Shown here piece by piece: positions 35,514-44,763 of a stretch of 64,000 bases of DNA; the stretch's first letter is position 1; each line of letters opens with the position of its first letter. The position numbers and the translations under genes are program-made. Under the pieces are notes generated by a model. The model was not told where the DNA came from, made no database searches, and saw only the letters and a program-made list of their open reading frames with translations. The stretch comes from an uncultured Ruminococcus sp. (lineage in GTDB: Bacteria; Bacillota; Clostridia; Oscillospirales; Acutalibacteraceae): NCBI GenBank assembly GCA_902785365.1, contig CACZYC010000005.1:1-64000 (forward strand), read 5' to 3'.

Positions 35514-36083
35514 TCAAATAACACTTCTGACATCTGTCTCAACAATATTAAATCGCATAAACTCAGGAATAGAATTCTTTACTGCTTGTTGCTTAATGCT
35601 CTCGTCTTTTGATACCGCTGCCGCAGTTATTATACTTGCGGGATAGAGAACGTCTTTCAGCTTCATATGACGCAACTCGCTGTATTCATCACACAAAGGA
35701 ACATCATTCTCTCGACTGATATAATCAACCATAGCGAGCAAATACAGACTCTCAGGATACCAATTTCTGTCATAATATGTTATTATATCGCCATTCTCTA
35801 TCGTATCAATCAAAAACTCTATATCACCGAGCTCCTTTAGTTTATGACAAACATTGCTTTTAAATAATTCAAAATCCGCGCGGGGAAGCATATACGGCTC
35901 AAGGAGCTTTTCCATAGAAATGCCGAGCTCTTTCGACAGCTTATATATCGTCTTTGCGTTACACTCAGCGAGATTAGCTTTACCGTTACATATATCGTTA
36001 ATCGTCATATACGGTATTCCGCTGTTTTTTGCAAGACGGTATTTGGACATTTTATTCTGTGATAGTATTTGATTAAGTGTCAT
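35514..36083 (-). CDS. XRE family helix-turn-helix protein, two-domain, antitoxin-like
   Basis: 189 aa from the ATG at 36083. Residues about 1-60 are a Cro/CI-type HTH (SKYRLAKNSGIPYMTINDICNGK, then CNAKTIYKLSKELGISMEKLL). The C-terminal 120 residues (DIEFLIDTIENGDIITYYDRNWYPESLYLLAMVDYI starts this part) are a helical domain seen in clostridial HTH proteins from mobile regions; no partner toxin is adjacent. The GGTGA ribosome-binding site directly abuts the 3' end of a group II intron, and the gene's apparent promoter lies 1.9 kb away beyond that intron. Confidence 0.8.
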   Translation of the reverse strand: MTLNQILSQNKMSKYRLAKNSGIPYMTINDICNGKANLAECNAKTIYKLSKELGISMEKLLEPYMLPRADFELFKSNVCHKLKELGDIEFLIDTIENGDIITYYDRNWYPESLYLLAMVDYISRENDVPLCDEYSELRHMKLKDVLYPASIITAAAVSKDESIKQQAVKNSIPEFMRFNIVETDVRSVI

Positions 36084-36093
36084 ACTATTCACC

Positions 36094-37973
36094 GTCGAGT
36101 AGACAGTCTCGACACTCCTTTCAATTTATTCTCAAGTGAAAGGCTTGCCTACTGCCCCTCACGGAACCGTACGTGCGATTTTCCCGCATACGGCTCTTCA
36201 AACAGTCATTTAAGACCAATCCCAAATATCCTTAGTCAGATGAGGCTCCGCGATGTAGTAGTTCCATACTCTAAGATATTTCTCATATCTGAACTTTCCC
36301 TTTTGGTCGCGCCTGTTCAGCATTCTGTATGTTGCATATTTCAGGTATTTCCAAAAGTTTTGAATAGCGTGGTAGTTTCCGTTTACTCCATAGTAATTGC
36401 AATGCCCTCTGATGACTGCCGCGAGCGTTTTCATCGTGTCTGCCACAGGCTTTGTCAGTCTTGTTTTCAGCCACGCTTTCGCTGCCTGCTTTTTCGCTTT
36501 CAGCTTTTTCTTGCTCGTCCGTACTCCCACACGGTACTTTCCTGTTCGAGTCTTTGTATTGTAGAATGTAAATCCGAGAAAATCAAAGTCCTCTTTGGTT
36601 CCCTTGAATCTGCCAATCGGAAGTATTCTTGTCTTTTCCTCCGCTACCTCAAGCCCGAATTTTCCCAGTCTGGGTATCAGCACCTGCATTACTTTTCTTG
36701 CCTCGTTTTCGTATTGAAACATTATCAGAAAGTCATCTGCATATCTTACGTAATATGCTTCTCCTTTAAGTCTCGGCTTTATGCCTTTTTCAAACCACAG
36801 GTCAAGCACATAATGTAGATATACATTTGCCAGAACCGGAGATATCAGTCCGCCCTGCGGCGTTCCTCTGTCGCTCTCTTTCAGCTCTGTCCCCTCCATG
36901 ATTCCGCCTCTCAAAAACCTTTTGATATATCTTAAAAAGTTCTTGTCGGCTATATCGTGTTCCAGAAACTTCATGAGCCAGTCATGGTCTACGTTGTCAA
37001 AGAAGCCTTTTATATCCGCTTCGAGAACGTAGTTCACTTTCCTGCACATTATCGACTGGTTGATATACCTGACTACCTGGTGGGAGTTGCGGTTTTCTCG
37101 AAATCCATAGGAGCAGTCAAGAAATCTCGGCTCGTATACATCGTTCAGTATGCCTGCCATGACTCCCTGTACCAGCTTATCCTCATAACTCGGCAGTCCC
37201 AACGGACGTTTCTTGCCGTTTGCTTTGGGGATATACACCCGTTTTACAGGCAATGGCTTGTACTGAAACTTTTTCATTCGTTTCACAAGTTCCCTGATGT
37301 TTTCCTCGGCGTTTTCATCGTATTTGTCTTTACTTACTCCGTCTACGCCTACCGCTTTCTTTCGATTCTGTTTCCGATGCTCTGTCATCAGCGTTTCCTC
37401 ATTCACATTGCGCATCAAATTCTCCACTCGCGGATATTTCGCTGATTGTTCTCTTATTCCCTCTGCTTTCGTTGCCATGCTTTTTTTCTACCTCTTGTGT
37501 GTTTCTGTTTCCGCTTTGGGAACGGCTGTTTGCTGACCCCTTTGCTCCACCTGCTTTCACAGGTTTCGTCACTACTATGAGTCAGTCCGACTTCTGACAA
37601 GCCTTCGGGGTCTCTCCGTTTACAAGACTTCAATTACCCTTACCTCGTTTCAGGAGCTTGTCAGACCTCCCAGGTATGCAGATATTACTTTGTGCGCTCG
37701 CCACGCTCTCGGACCCCGACGGAACCTACGGCACTCTCGCTTATCGATTGCCGTATTGCTGCCTGCGACCAAAGAAAAAGTATCGGCTTCCGCTCTGTAT
37801 AACTTACGGGGCTGTATCGCTTCACGCTTTCGCATTGCGGCTCTCGCACTCCACTGCCTACGCTTAAACCTCACCTCACGGCTTCGGCTCCAAGGCTGTG
37901 TACCGACTGCTTGCTAAGCTTTGTCGGGTTCGGACTTTCACCAAACTGTATTATCTGCACCGAACTGGCGCAC
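36094..37973 (-). mobile_element. Group II intron (about 1.88 kb)
   Basis: On the minus strand the 5' end reads GTGCGCCAGTTCGG (GUGYG consensus) at 37973. Domain V is at about 36153-36186 (GAGCCGTATGCGGGAAAA... with the AGC triad), and domain VI pairs GTAGGCA with TGTCTAC, with a bulged A seven nt from the end CTACTCGAC at 36094. The 495 nt between 37479 and 37973 hold the 5' ribozyme domains and no other gene. A candidate EBS1 (UUCUUUGG, around 37769-37776) can pair with the 5' exon end TTGAAGAA. Boundaries are inferred by hand. Confidence 0.85.
36210..37478 (-). CDS. ltrA: Group II intron reverse transcriptase/maturase
   Basis: 422 aa. Reverse-transcriptase blocks are all visible: GVDGVSKDKYDENAEENI, RPLGLPSYEDKLVQG, LEADIKGFFDNVDHDWL, GTPQGGLISPVLANVYLHYV, the active site YVRYADDFLIMF, and FDFLGFTF, followed by a maturase X region (IRGHCNYYGVNGN). 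There is no C-terminal HNH endonuclease, so retrohoming would rely on single-stranded or replication-linked targets. The frame is intact and the surrounding ribozyme looks complete, so the intron may be active. Confidence 0.95.
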   Translation of the reverse strand: MATKAEGIREQSAKYPRVENLMRNVNEETLMTEHRKQNRKKAVGVDGVSKDKYDENAEENIRELVKRMKKFQYKPLPVKRVYIPKANGKKRPLGLPSYEDKLVQGVMAGILNDVYEPRFLDCSYGFRENRNSHQVVRYINQSIMCRKVNYVLEADIKGFFDNVDHDWLMKFLEHDIADKNFLRYIKRFLRGGIMEGTELKESDRGTPQGGLISPVLANVYLHYVLDLWFEKGIKPRLKGEAYYVRYADDFLIMFQYENEARKVMQVLIPRLGKFGLEVAEEKTRILPIGRFKGTKEDFDFLGFTFYNTKTRTGKYRVGVRTSKKKLKAKKQAAKAWLKTRLTKPVADTMKTLAAVIRGHCNYYGVNGNYHAIQNFWKYLKYATYRMLNRRDQKGKFRYEKYLRVWNYYIAEPHLTKDIWDWS

Positions 37974-37985
37974 TTCTTCAATACC

Positions 37986-38014
37986 ATTATAACGGTTAAC
38001 CGTCATAATGTCAA
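37986..38014 (-). promoter_or_regulatory. Consensus promoter with 12-bp palindromic operator, upstream of the intron-split XRE gene
   Basis: Minus strand: TTGACA (38014-38009), a 17-bp spacer, and TATAAT (37991-37986). The spacer holds the perfect palindrome ACGGTTAACCGT (37992-38003), well placed for a repressor. The intron starts only 12 bp after the -10 box, so this was evidently the promoter of the XRE gene before intron insertion, and the palindrome may be its autoregulatory operator. Confidence 0.8.
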
Positions 38015-38123
38015 TATTGTTTTTCGGGGAGGAAGAGCTACAATTCAATAAAACCTAAATTAAAAATACTTTGCGACGTATTTAGTATAGATTATAATAC
38101 CATGCTGAATTATAAATAAAATG

Positions 38124-38156
38124 ACTCCGCTCAGAATCATCTAAGCGGAGTTTTAT
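38124..38156 (-). terminator. Bidirectional terminator after the ZIP transporter gene
   Basis: Stem ACTCCGCT / AGCGGAGT with A-rich left and TTTTATTA right flanks. The rest of 38015-38247 holds no convincing gene. Confidence 0.75.
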
Positions 38157-38247
38157 TATATCAGTTGTTTTTTGTTTATGGATAGCGCTCAATAATGCCA
38201 TCAGTTTTTTCTGCCTCTTCAACTTCTGAAATAGTCGTACCAATATT

Positions 38248-39030
38248 TTATCCCAAAGATACATCAAGGGCCATCATTACCGTAAACCCGATGCCAAACA
38301 TAATTACTCCGACATTTGAATGCTCTCCTTCTGACATTTCGGGAACCAGCTCTTCCACAACAACGTAAATCATTGCACCCGCCGCAAAGCTTAGCAAATA
38401 CGGCATAACAGGAATCATCAGACCAGATATAACTACAGTAATCAAAGCTCCTATAGGCTCTACCGCGCCGGACAGAACACCGCCGAGGAACGCAATAGGT
38501 TTGCTTTTTCCCTCAGCGTGGAGCGGCATAGAAATGATCGCTCCCTCGGGAACATTTTGTATCGCTATACCGAGAGCAAGCGCCAATGCGCCGCCGACAG
38601 AAATATCGGTTGAACCTGCTAACAAGCCGGCGTACATCACGCCCACCGCCATTCCTTCGGGAATATTATGCAGCGTGACGGCAAGCAACATCATCGTCGT
38701 CCTCGCCAGCTTACTTTTATGTCCTTCTGCATTTTCGGCAAACATATGAAGGTGCGGTACCGTTTTATCAAGAACAAGCAAAAACAATGTTCCTATCCAA
38801 AATCCGGCAACAGCGGGAACAAACGTAAACACTCCCATTGAGCTGCTCTGCTCAATGGCGGGTATCAGCAGGCTCCATACCGAAGCCGCCGTCATCACGC
38901 CTGCCGCAAATCCCGTTAAGGCGCGCTGAACATTCCGTCCGAGCTGTCTTTTCATAAAAAACACAAAAGCCGCGCCCAAAGAGGTTCCGATAAACGGTAT
39001 CAAAACACCGATCATTACAGATACATTCAC
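38248..39030 (-). CDS. ZIP family divalent metal transporter
   Basis: 260 aa with about eight membrane helices. ZIP signatures are HNIPEGMAVGV in helix IV and NVPEGAIISMP in helix V (the HxxxE/N-P-E-G metal path), and a short variable loop (HLHMFAENAEGHK) carries histidines. ZupT-like members import zinc, iron or manganese. It ends the run esterase - three methyltransferases - ZIP, with 14 bp to the gene upstream. Metal preference cannot be read from sequence, but the island's DtxR-like boxes make iron or manganese plausible. Confidence 0.9.
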   Translation of the reverse strand: MNVSVMIGVLIPFIGTSLGAAFVFFMKRQLGRNVQRALTGFAAGVMTAASVWSLLIPAIEQSSSMGVFTFVPAVAGFWIGTLFLLVLDKTVPHLHMFAENAEGHKSKLARTTMMLLAVTLHNIPEGMAVGVMYAGLLAGSTDISVGGALALALGIAIQNVPEGAIISMPLHAEGKSKPIAFLGGVLSGAVEPIGALITVVISGLMIPVMPYLLSFAAGAMIYVVVEELVPEMSEGEHSNVGVIMFGIGFTVMMALDVSLG

Positions 39031-39044
39031 AATTTTGTCTCCGA

Positions 39045-39644
39045 TTACTTTGTGATGATTGCGACCGCGCAGGGGACGTGGCCTCGAACCAGTTCGGTTT
39101 CTATTTTCCGATAACCCGCTTTTTCAAAGAAGGTACGGTAATTAGAATAGGTAAACTGCTGCTTGAAATCGGCTCCGGCTTTCCCGATTGCCTTGACTAC
39201 GCCGCCTGTTTTTCCTGTCTTTTCTCTGTTGACATAGGTAGGAATGATCAGTCTGCCGCCTTTTTTGCAAGCCCTGTCCAGTTCCGCAAGCGCCTGATAG
39301 GGATAATCCAATAAATGAATGACGTTAGCCGCAACAACTGCATCAAAGGATTCGTTTTCATAATCAAGGGATGTGATATCCGCTTTTTGAAAAGTGATGT
39401 TTGAAAATGTTCTACACTTCTTTTTTGCCTGTTTCAACATACCTTCCGAAAAATCTGTTGCCGTTAATGACTTACAGACAGGAGCGATAGCTGCGCTGAT
39501 CATTCCTGTTCCGCAAGCGCATTCCAGCACAACGTCCGTTTGTTTTATTCTTTCGGAAACCAAGCGACAAAGCTTCCTGTTGACCTTTCCGTTATAAACA
39601 TTGCCAAACAGGTCATATACGCCTGAAATTCTATCCCAAAACAT
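39045..39644 (-). CDS. Class I SAM-dependent methyltransferase (UbiE-like)
   Basis: 199 aa. Motif I is VVLECACGTGMISAAIA, followed by LTATDFSEGMLKQAKKK and the DAVVAANVIHLLDYP motif. Length and pattern fit small ubiE/menG-like methyltransferases acting on small molecules. It is the third of three methyltransferase genes in a row (gaps of 9 and 12 bp), followed by the ZIP gene. Substrate unknown. Confidence 0.85.
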   Translation of the reverse strand: MFWDRISGVYDLFGNVYNGKVNRKLCRLVSERIKQTDVVLECACGTGMISAAIAPVCKSLTATDFSEGMLKQAKKKCRTFSNITFQKADITSLDYENESFDAVVAANVIHLLDYPYQALAELDRACKKGGRLIIPTYVNREKTGKTGGVVKAIGKAGADFKQQFTYSNYRTFFEKAGYRKIETELVRGHVPCAVAIITK

Positions 39645-39653
39645 AGCTTACAA

Positions 39654-40280
39654 TCACTTCCTTGCTGTCACCGTGATCCATGGTTTGCCTTCATAGCAGT
39701 CGGCTTTCATCTCTGTAAACCCCGCTTCCGTCAGCGCCGCAAAAAGCTCGTCGACAGTATAGCACTTCATTCCATCAATAATCTTTTCATATTTCAGACC
39801 GGTTTCATCGGCTCCGTCGGATTCGTTGCAGATCATAAAGGAACCTTCAGGCTTCAAAACTCTGTACACCTCGGAAAAGCACTGTTTAAGTCCCGGCCAG
39901 AAATAGACCGTCTCAAACGCTGTGGCAAGATCAAACGTACCGTCCTCAAAGGGTAGCTCGGCAACATTGCCTCGTATGACGGTACATCTGCCTGTCGCGA
40001 TCATATCCTTGTTATAATCCTTTGTTTTTTCAACCGACAGAGCGGAATAGTCAAGCGCTGTGACCTTTGCCTGCGGATAGCGTTTTAAGAGCTCGGCAGT
40101 GTTGCGTCCGCCGCCGCATCCGAGCTCAGCGATATTTGAAGGAACTATCCCTTTAAGGTGCGTCATTCCCCAATCGGCAAGCTTGGCATGTCCGCTGTTC
40201 ATTCCGCTGATCATCATCTTGCCGAGGACTCCCTCGGGTTTCCTCGTCTGATTTACAAATTTTTTAAACAGTCCCATCAT
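39654..40280 (-). CDS. Class I SAM-dependent methyltransferase
   Basis: 208 aa. Motif I IAELGCGGGRNTAELL, post-I VTALDYSALSVEKTK, motif II DGTFDLATAFETVYFWPG. The insertion YFWPGLKQCFSEVYRVLKPEG is typical of one clostridial methyltransferase group of unknown substrate. It is the middle member of the three-methyltransferase run; its closest family resemblance is not to either neighbour, so these are not simple tandem duplicates. Confidence 0.85.
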   Translation of the reverse strand: MMGLFKKFVNQTRKPEGVLGKMMISGMNSGHAKLADWGMTHLKGIVPSNIAELGCGGGRNTAELLKRYPQAKVTALDYSALSVEKTKDYNKDMIATGRCTVIRGNVAELPFEDGTFDLATAFETVYFWPGLKQCFSEVYRVLKPEGSFMICNESDGADETGLKYEKIIDGMKCYTVDELFAALTEAGFTEMKADCYEGKPWITVTARK

Positions 40281-40292
40281 ATGCCTTCTTTC

Positions 40293-41078
40293 TTATTTTT
40301 TGCCGACCAATAGTGCAGAGCCGGAAAGCTCCATCCAGACAGGTTCCCACTTTTTCATAAATTTGTCTGTCGTGTCGATCAGCTCAACCTTTTCATAGCC
40401 CATATCTTTCAGCTTTTTGACAAAGGCTTGCATATCGCCGTACTTTGACTTTGAAAAGATATCGTGCAGGGCGAATGTGCCGCCCTTTTTCAGCACCCGT
40501 AGGGTTTCAAGCAGGATCGTTTGTCTGTCTTTGCTTGGTATGTTGTGATATACATAATTGCTCGTCACCGCATCAAAGGTCTCATCGTCAAAATCGAGCT
40601 TCACGGCGTCACCCTTATGGAATTTGGTGTTGTTCACCTTTTCCGCTCTCGCGTTTCTCTCACAAAGCTGTCTGCTGAAAGAAGCGTACTCCTTGCCCCA
40701 GCGGTCAATACCTATGACCTCGGCATTTGGATTGCGCTTGGCGCAGGCAATCGCAAGCGCTCCGCTGCCGCAGCCGACGTCAAGTATTTTTCCGCCGTCT
40801 GGAACGCTAACATAGGACGCGATATCCTCAATGATCTGCTTTGACATTTGCCGCTTACCGTCGTAGGAAAACGCGCGGTACATTAGTATCATCCATACCG
40901 TGATCACGCAGGCAATCACAGTCAGAATGAGCAGCACAATGAATAATACAGTTTTCAGCGTACCGCTGACGATACCTGTACATCCGAAAACGATGAACAG
41001 GATCAAAAATAATATCGTAATTACTGCTCCGCCGTAAATCATACCTTTCGGCATCCAGTTTTTATAATCCGGTTTCAT
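40293..41078 (-). CDS. Membrane-anchored class I SAM-dependent methyltransferase
   Basis: 261 aa. Two N-terminal membrane helices (about 14-34 and 43-65) precede a cytoplasmic methyltransferase domain: ILDVGCGSGALAIACAKRNP, VIGIDRWGKEYASFSRQ, DAVTSNYVYHNIP. Membrane attachment suggests a hydrophobic or membrane-bound substrate. It sits 30 bp downstream of the esterase gene. Homologues with this architecture exist in Clostridia, but the substrate is not known to me. Confidence 0.85.
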   Translation of the reverse strand: MKPDYKNWMPKGMIYGGAVITILFLILFIVFGCTGIVSGTLKTVLFIVLLILTVIACVITVWMILMYRAFSYDGKRQMSKQIIEDIASYVSVPDGGKILDVGCGSGALAIACAKRNPNAEVIGIDRWGKEYASFSRQLCERNARAEKVNNTKFHKGDAVKLDFDDETFDAVTSNYVYHNIPSKDRQTILLETLRVLKKGGTFALHDIFSKSKYGDMQAFVKKLKDMGYEKVELIDTTDKFMKKWEPVWMELSGSALLVGKK

Positions 41079-41108
41079 ATTATTCCTCCTTGCGGTATAG
41101 CTTGTTTT

Positions 41109-42020
41109 TTATTTTAATCTATCAGTGATGAAATTTTTCAGCGTTTGATACGAGTGTCGGCTCTCAGGCACATAGTTCGTATATAGCACATAGGAGTGGA
41201 ACATTTTCGGCTGAGTTTCCAATTTGACATTGACGCCCGCGTTCTTGGCTTTTTCATAAACTGTGAGAGTATCGTCAAGGAGCATTTCGTCCTCGCCTGC
41301 AAACAGGAGCATTGGCGGAAAGCCGCTGTAATCGGCAAAGGCAGGTGAAATATAAGGGTCTGTCCTGTCGTTGATACCGATATAATCATAAAGATAGCTG
41401 TTCAACAGCTTCCGCTTTGTATGCCCTTCAAACGCGCCATTCCTGTCGCCGATTTCAACATCTCGCTGATAGTTTTTGACATAGCTCTCACCTGAAGCGG
41501 TCATATCCGTCCACGGAGACAGCAGGAAAATACTGTTCGGCTGCTCTCTTTCTGTATCTTTCAATTTCAGTATCATCGCCAGCGCCAGATTGCCGCCGGA
41601 GGAATCGCCGCCGATAATGATATTTTTCGGATCGATTTTCCGTTTAACCGTCAGTTCGTCCCACAAATCAAGCGCCTCATTGAGCTGCGTAGGATAGCCG
41701 CTGTCGGGCATCAGAGTGTAATCGAGCAATATGATTTCAACACCCTCAGCCAAATCGCAGAACGGCGCGCAAAAATCACGATAGTTATAGGTCAGACCGC
41801 TGATATAGCAGCCGCCGTGAGTGTAGTAAATGACCTTTCCCGATGATACGGCGTTTTCCTTTTTAATTCGCTGATATTTAGTGCCACTTTCGGTCGTCAG
41901 ACATTCAAGCGTATAGCCCTTCTTCGGCTTGGTATGACAATACTTTGCGGACATCGCTTTCATTTTCTTCTGCATTTCGGGATGCGCGATTGGGTTGATA
42001 TTCTGTGCGCGCATCATCAT
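41109..42020 (-). CDS. Alpha/beta hydrolase, hormone-sensitive-lipase-like esterase
   Basis: 303 aa. Oxyanion motif HGGCYISG (about residue 70), nucleophile elbow GGDSSGGNLAL, catalytic Asp region LFAGEDEMLLDD, and C-terminal His in MFHSYV. This pattern is the HSL (family IV) esterase type. No signal peptide, so cytoplasmic. It opens the run of methyltransferases and ZIP gene. The 126-bp gap upstream contains a TTGACA and an AAGAAGGTGA, but the best ATG lies further down, so the start is not certain. Confidence 0.85.
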   Translation of the reverse strand: MMMRAQNINPIAHPEMQKKMKAMSAKYCHTKPKKGYTLECLTTESGTKYQRIKKENAVSSGKVIYYTHGGCYISGLTYNYRDFCAPFCDLAEGVEIILLDYTLMPDSGYPTQLNEALDLWDELTVKRKIDPKNIIIGGDSSGGNLALAMILKLKDTEREQPNSIFLLSPWTDMTASGESYVKNYQRDVEIGDRNGAFEGHTKRKLLNSYLYDYIGINDRTDPYISPAFADYSGFPPMLLFAGEDEMLLDDTLTVYEKAKNAGVNVKLETQPKMFHSYVLYTNYVPESRHSYQTLKNFITDRLK

Positions 42021-42146
42021 TCTGATAAATCCTGCTCTAATAGACGTAAAATCACCTTCTTAAATGATTGTCAGATAACTGCATTTGTCAAGAGAACATT
42101 GACGAGCGGTTTACAGTTTCCAGGGCATGCACCTGTTAACACGTTT

Positions 42147-43019
42147 TTATTCTACAGGAACCACCTTGTGCAGAAAACCGATTCTTGCATTCTGTTCTGT
42201 ATCGTCGTCCTCGACATAGCCATCATAGGGAGCATTCGGATCGTGGGGCTTCTGTTTCTTCATCGAGTTGCAGACCTTGTCCTTGTGGCGGAACACGAAT
42301 TCAAAATCATCCGTCCATCCGGTATGACTGGTGATGACCTTCGGCGAAAGTCCTTTACGTTTCAGCTTTTGCTCCAATTCAGCCAAAGATTTCTTGGCAA
42401 GCTCGTTGTCCTCTGCGAGCGAATTGATGAAGCTGTAGCCGCCGTTCGCGCCGAACCAGATCGTATCTCCGGTGAAAAGGTATTCGTTGTCGATCAGATA
42501 GACCATATGCCCCCATGTGTGTCCGGGCACAAGGATACACTCCACGCGGATGCTGCCTATATTGAGGATTTGTCCGTCCTGCAGGAGTACACGCCTGTTG
42601 TCGCTTTTCACCATCGGCAACTTGTATAAGCCGAAGATCACCTTGCGGCGCTTTTCTCCCGTCAGGTAGCGGTTCTCGATCTCGCTGAGATACAGGGTGG
42701 CGTTTTTGAAAAGACCGTCGCTGTCTGCTTCGACTGCGCCTACATGGTCGGTGTCCTGATGGGTGATCAGGATATGCCTGATCGACGACGGCTCGATTTC
42801 CAGCCATGACATCTTTTCTTTCAGTCTGTCATAGTTATAGCCCGCGTCGATCATAATCGTCGTGCCGTTCTTGGTGTAGAAGAAGATGTTGGCGATCCAC
42901 TCGCGCACACAGGCGACGTTATCATCGATCCTGCCGGTGTTCAGCGGCTTGAAAATCTCTTTGCCCCTGTAGCCGAGGCTCATTACCTTTTTCTGAAAAT
43001 TTGACGCTTTCTTTGACAT
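42147..43019 (-). CDS. MBL-fold metallo-hydrolase
   Basis: 290 aa. Metal ligands: THQDTDHVG (H-x-D-x-D-H form), GHTWGHMVYLI, and GDTIWFGANGG, then TSHTGWTDD at the end. The fold is that of glyoxalase II/lactonase-like enzymes. It lies 10 bp after the ABC transporter pair and is probably co-transcribed with them. Substrate unknown; hydrolysis of a metallophore or other exported or imported compound is only a guess. Confidence 0.85.
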   Translation of the reverse strand: MSKKASNFQKKVMSLGYRGKEIFKPLNTGRIDDNVACVREWIANIFFYTKNGTTIMIDAGYNYDRLKEKMSWLEIEPSSIRHILITHQDTDHVGAVEADSDGLFKNATLYLSEIENRYLTGEKRRKVIFGLYKLPMVKSDNRRVLLQDGQILNIGSIRVECILVPGHTWGHMVYLIDNEYLFTGDTIWFGANGGYSFINSLAEDNELAKKSLAELEQKLKRKGLSPKVITSHTGWTDDFEFVFRHKDKVCNSMKKQKPHDPNAPYDGYVEDDDTEQNARIGFLHKVVPVE

Positions 43020-43029
43020 TGCCGATCCC

Positions 43030-44763
43030 TCACGCTACCGTCCAGCCGGAGCTTTGCTGTTGGAGGCGTACCATCTTGGCGAACTCGCCGTTTTGTTGCA
43101 GCAAATCTTCGGGCTTGCCGGATTCGGCAACCTTGCCATCCTTCAATACGATGATCTGATTTGCCGCCTGAACAGTCCTCATACGGTGAGCGATTATCAG
43201 AACCGTTTTGTTTTTAATCAAACGTGAGAGCGACTGCTGAATCAGTGTTTCGTTTTCCGCGTCAAGCGAGGCTGTCGCTTCGTCAAGCAAAATGACGGGC
43301 GCATCCTTTAGAAAGGCTCGCGCGATTGAGATTCTCTGGCGTTCGCCGCCGCTGAGCTTCGCACCGTTCTCGCCGATAACGGTATCATAACCGTCGGGCA
43401 AGCGTGAGATGAATTCGTTGCAGTTTGCGAGCATCGCGGCGTTCATAACTTCCTCGTCAGTCGCGTCCTTTTTACCGATACGGATATTTTCCATAATCGT
43501 ATTATTAAAAAGCGTTACATCCTGAAACACAATGGAATAATAATTCAATAGAGCTTCGGGATCTATATCGGAGATATCCTCGCCGCCGAAGAAGATTTTG
43601 CCCGTAGTCGCGTCCCAGAATCGCGCCGCCAGACGTGAAACAGTAGTCTTACCTCCGCCCGAGGGTCCGATCAGAGCCGTGACCTCGCCTTGCTTTGCCG
43701 TAAAGCTGACATCGCTGAGGACAGTTTCATCGTCGTTATATTCAAAGCCGACGTTTTCAAACTGAATATCAAAGTTATCGGGCTTGAATTCCTGTTTGCC
43801 TTCCTGCTTTTTGATTTCGTTCATATCGTTTGTGCGGTCGATATTGACCTGAGCGGCATTAAGAGCGCCGAGATTTATAAGCGTACCTGCCATCGGCTCG
43901 TACAGTCTTGATACGACAAGCAGGAACATAAAGAAGGTGATGACAGTTATCTGTCCGCCGAGGAGCAGCGCGGAGCCGACAAGCGCGGTCGTAGCGATAC
44001 CGAACTTCAAAAACATCTGCGAGGGTACTATAAACGCCGCTACCCCCAATTCCGCCGCAATGGATTTTTTCTCATAGTCCTTGATGACATTATCCAAGCC
44101 CTCGATGTATTCGTTTTCGGCGTTGTTGCTCTTTAAGTCGCGCAGTGCTTCTATCGCTTCCTGTACGCCGTCCTCAAGCCTTACTCTTGTATCGTTCTTG
44201 CGCTTATTAAAGACGTTCTGCGTTCTCTTTGACAGTCTTACAGCGAGGAGCGATACGGGAAGCACCCACACGGAAGCAAGCGCCATCCTCCAATCGAACA
44301 CGAAAAGAGAAAGAGCAATGATTATCGTTGAGATAATCGAGCCGTAATACTGCGCCGCCTGATGCGAGAAGGTATGCTCAATGACAGTACAGTCGTTCAG
44401 TATGGTCGTCGTGAGATCGCTCAGATCCTTCTTTCCGAAAAATGACAGCGGCAGCTTCCTGAGCGTTTCGGCAAGGGCGATCCTGCGCACGCCGCTCTCC
44501 TTGTAGGTTGAGAAAAAGGTCGCGTTATACTGCCAGAACTGAGTTATGTAAATCAGCAACAGCGATACAATAATGCCGATGATATAAAAGAGTATCCTGC
44601 CGCCGTTCACGCCGCCGCTGAGCATATCCTCTGTAAGAAAGTACAGCAGCCCCACCGGGAACATCAGCACTAAATCCGATACCGTGCAGGCGCAAACCGA
44701 GTTGATAAAGCCCTTGGCTCCTTCACGCGACATAGCGTACCTGCGCATAATTTTCTCAAGCAT
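43030..44763 (-). CDS. ABC transporter, fused permease/ATP-binding subunit (second of pair)
   Basis: 577 aa from the ATG at 44763. Six-helix type I membrane domain followed by a nucleotide-binding domain: Walker A GPSGGGKTTVSR, signature [14 protein letters not shown], Walker B VILLDEATAS. It forms a heterodimer with the preceding gene, whose end it overlaps by 8 bp (ATGCTTGA). Such pairs include exporters but also the siderophore importers YbtPQ and IrtAB; the iron-linked setting makes a metallophore role attractive, though not proven. Confidence 0.92.
   Translation of the reverse strand: MLEKIMRRYAMSREGAKGFINSVCACTVSDLVLMFPVGLLYFLTEDMLSGGVNGGRILFYIIGIIVSLLLIYITQFWQYNATFFSTYKESGVRRIALAETLRKLPLSFFGKKDLSDLTTTILNDCTVIEHTFSHQAAQYYGSIISTIIIALSLFVFDWRMALASVWVLPVSLLAVRLSKRTQNVFNKRKNDTRVRLEDGVQEAIEALRDLKSNNAENEYIEGLDNVIKDYEKKSIAAELGVAAFIVPSQMFLKFGIATTALVGSALLLGGQITVITFFMFLLVVSRLYEPMAGTLINLGALNAAQVNIDRTNDMNEIKKQEGKQEFKPDNFDIQFENVGFEYNDDETVLSDVSFTAKQGEVTALIGPSGGGKTTVSRLAARFWDATTGKIFFGGEDISDIDPEALLNYYSIVFQDVTLFNNTIMENIRIGKKDATDEEVMNAAMLANCNEFISRLPDGYDTVIGENGAKLSGGERQRISIARAFLKDAPVILLDEATASLDAENETLIQQSLSRLIKNKTVLIIAHRMRTVQAANQIIVLKDGKVAESGKPEDLLQQNGEFAKMVRLQQQSSGWTVA

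Noticed and set aside
38082..38267. 61-codon minus-strand frame after the ZIP gene
   Set aside because: It overlaps the ZIP 3' end and spans the terminator hairpin; no family resemblance and no ribosome-binding site.
42379..42807. 142-codon minus-strand frame inside the MBL hydrolase gene
   Set aside because: It is a GC-rich shadow frame of a gene with a full set of metal-binding motifs; arginine/histidine-rich text without a family.
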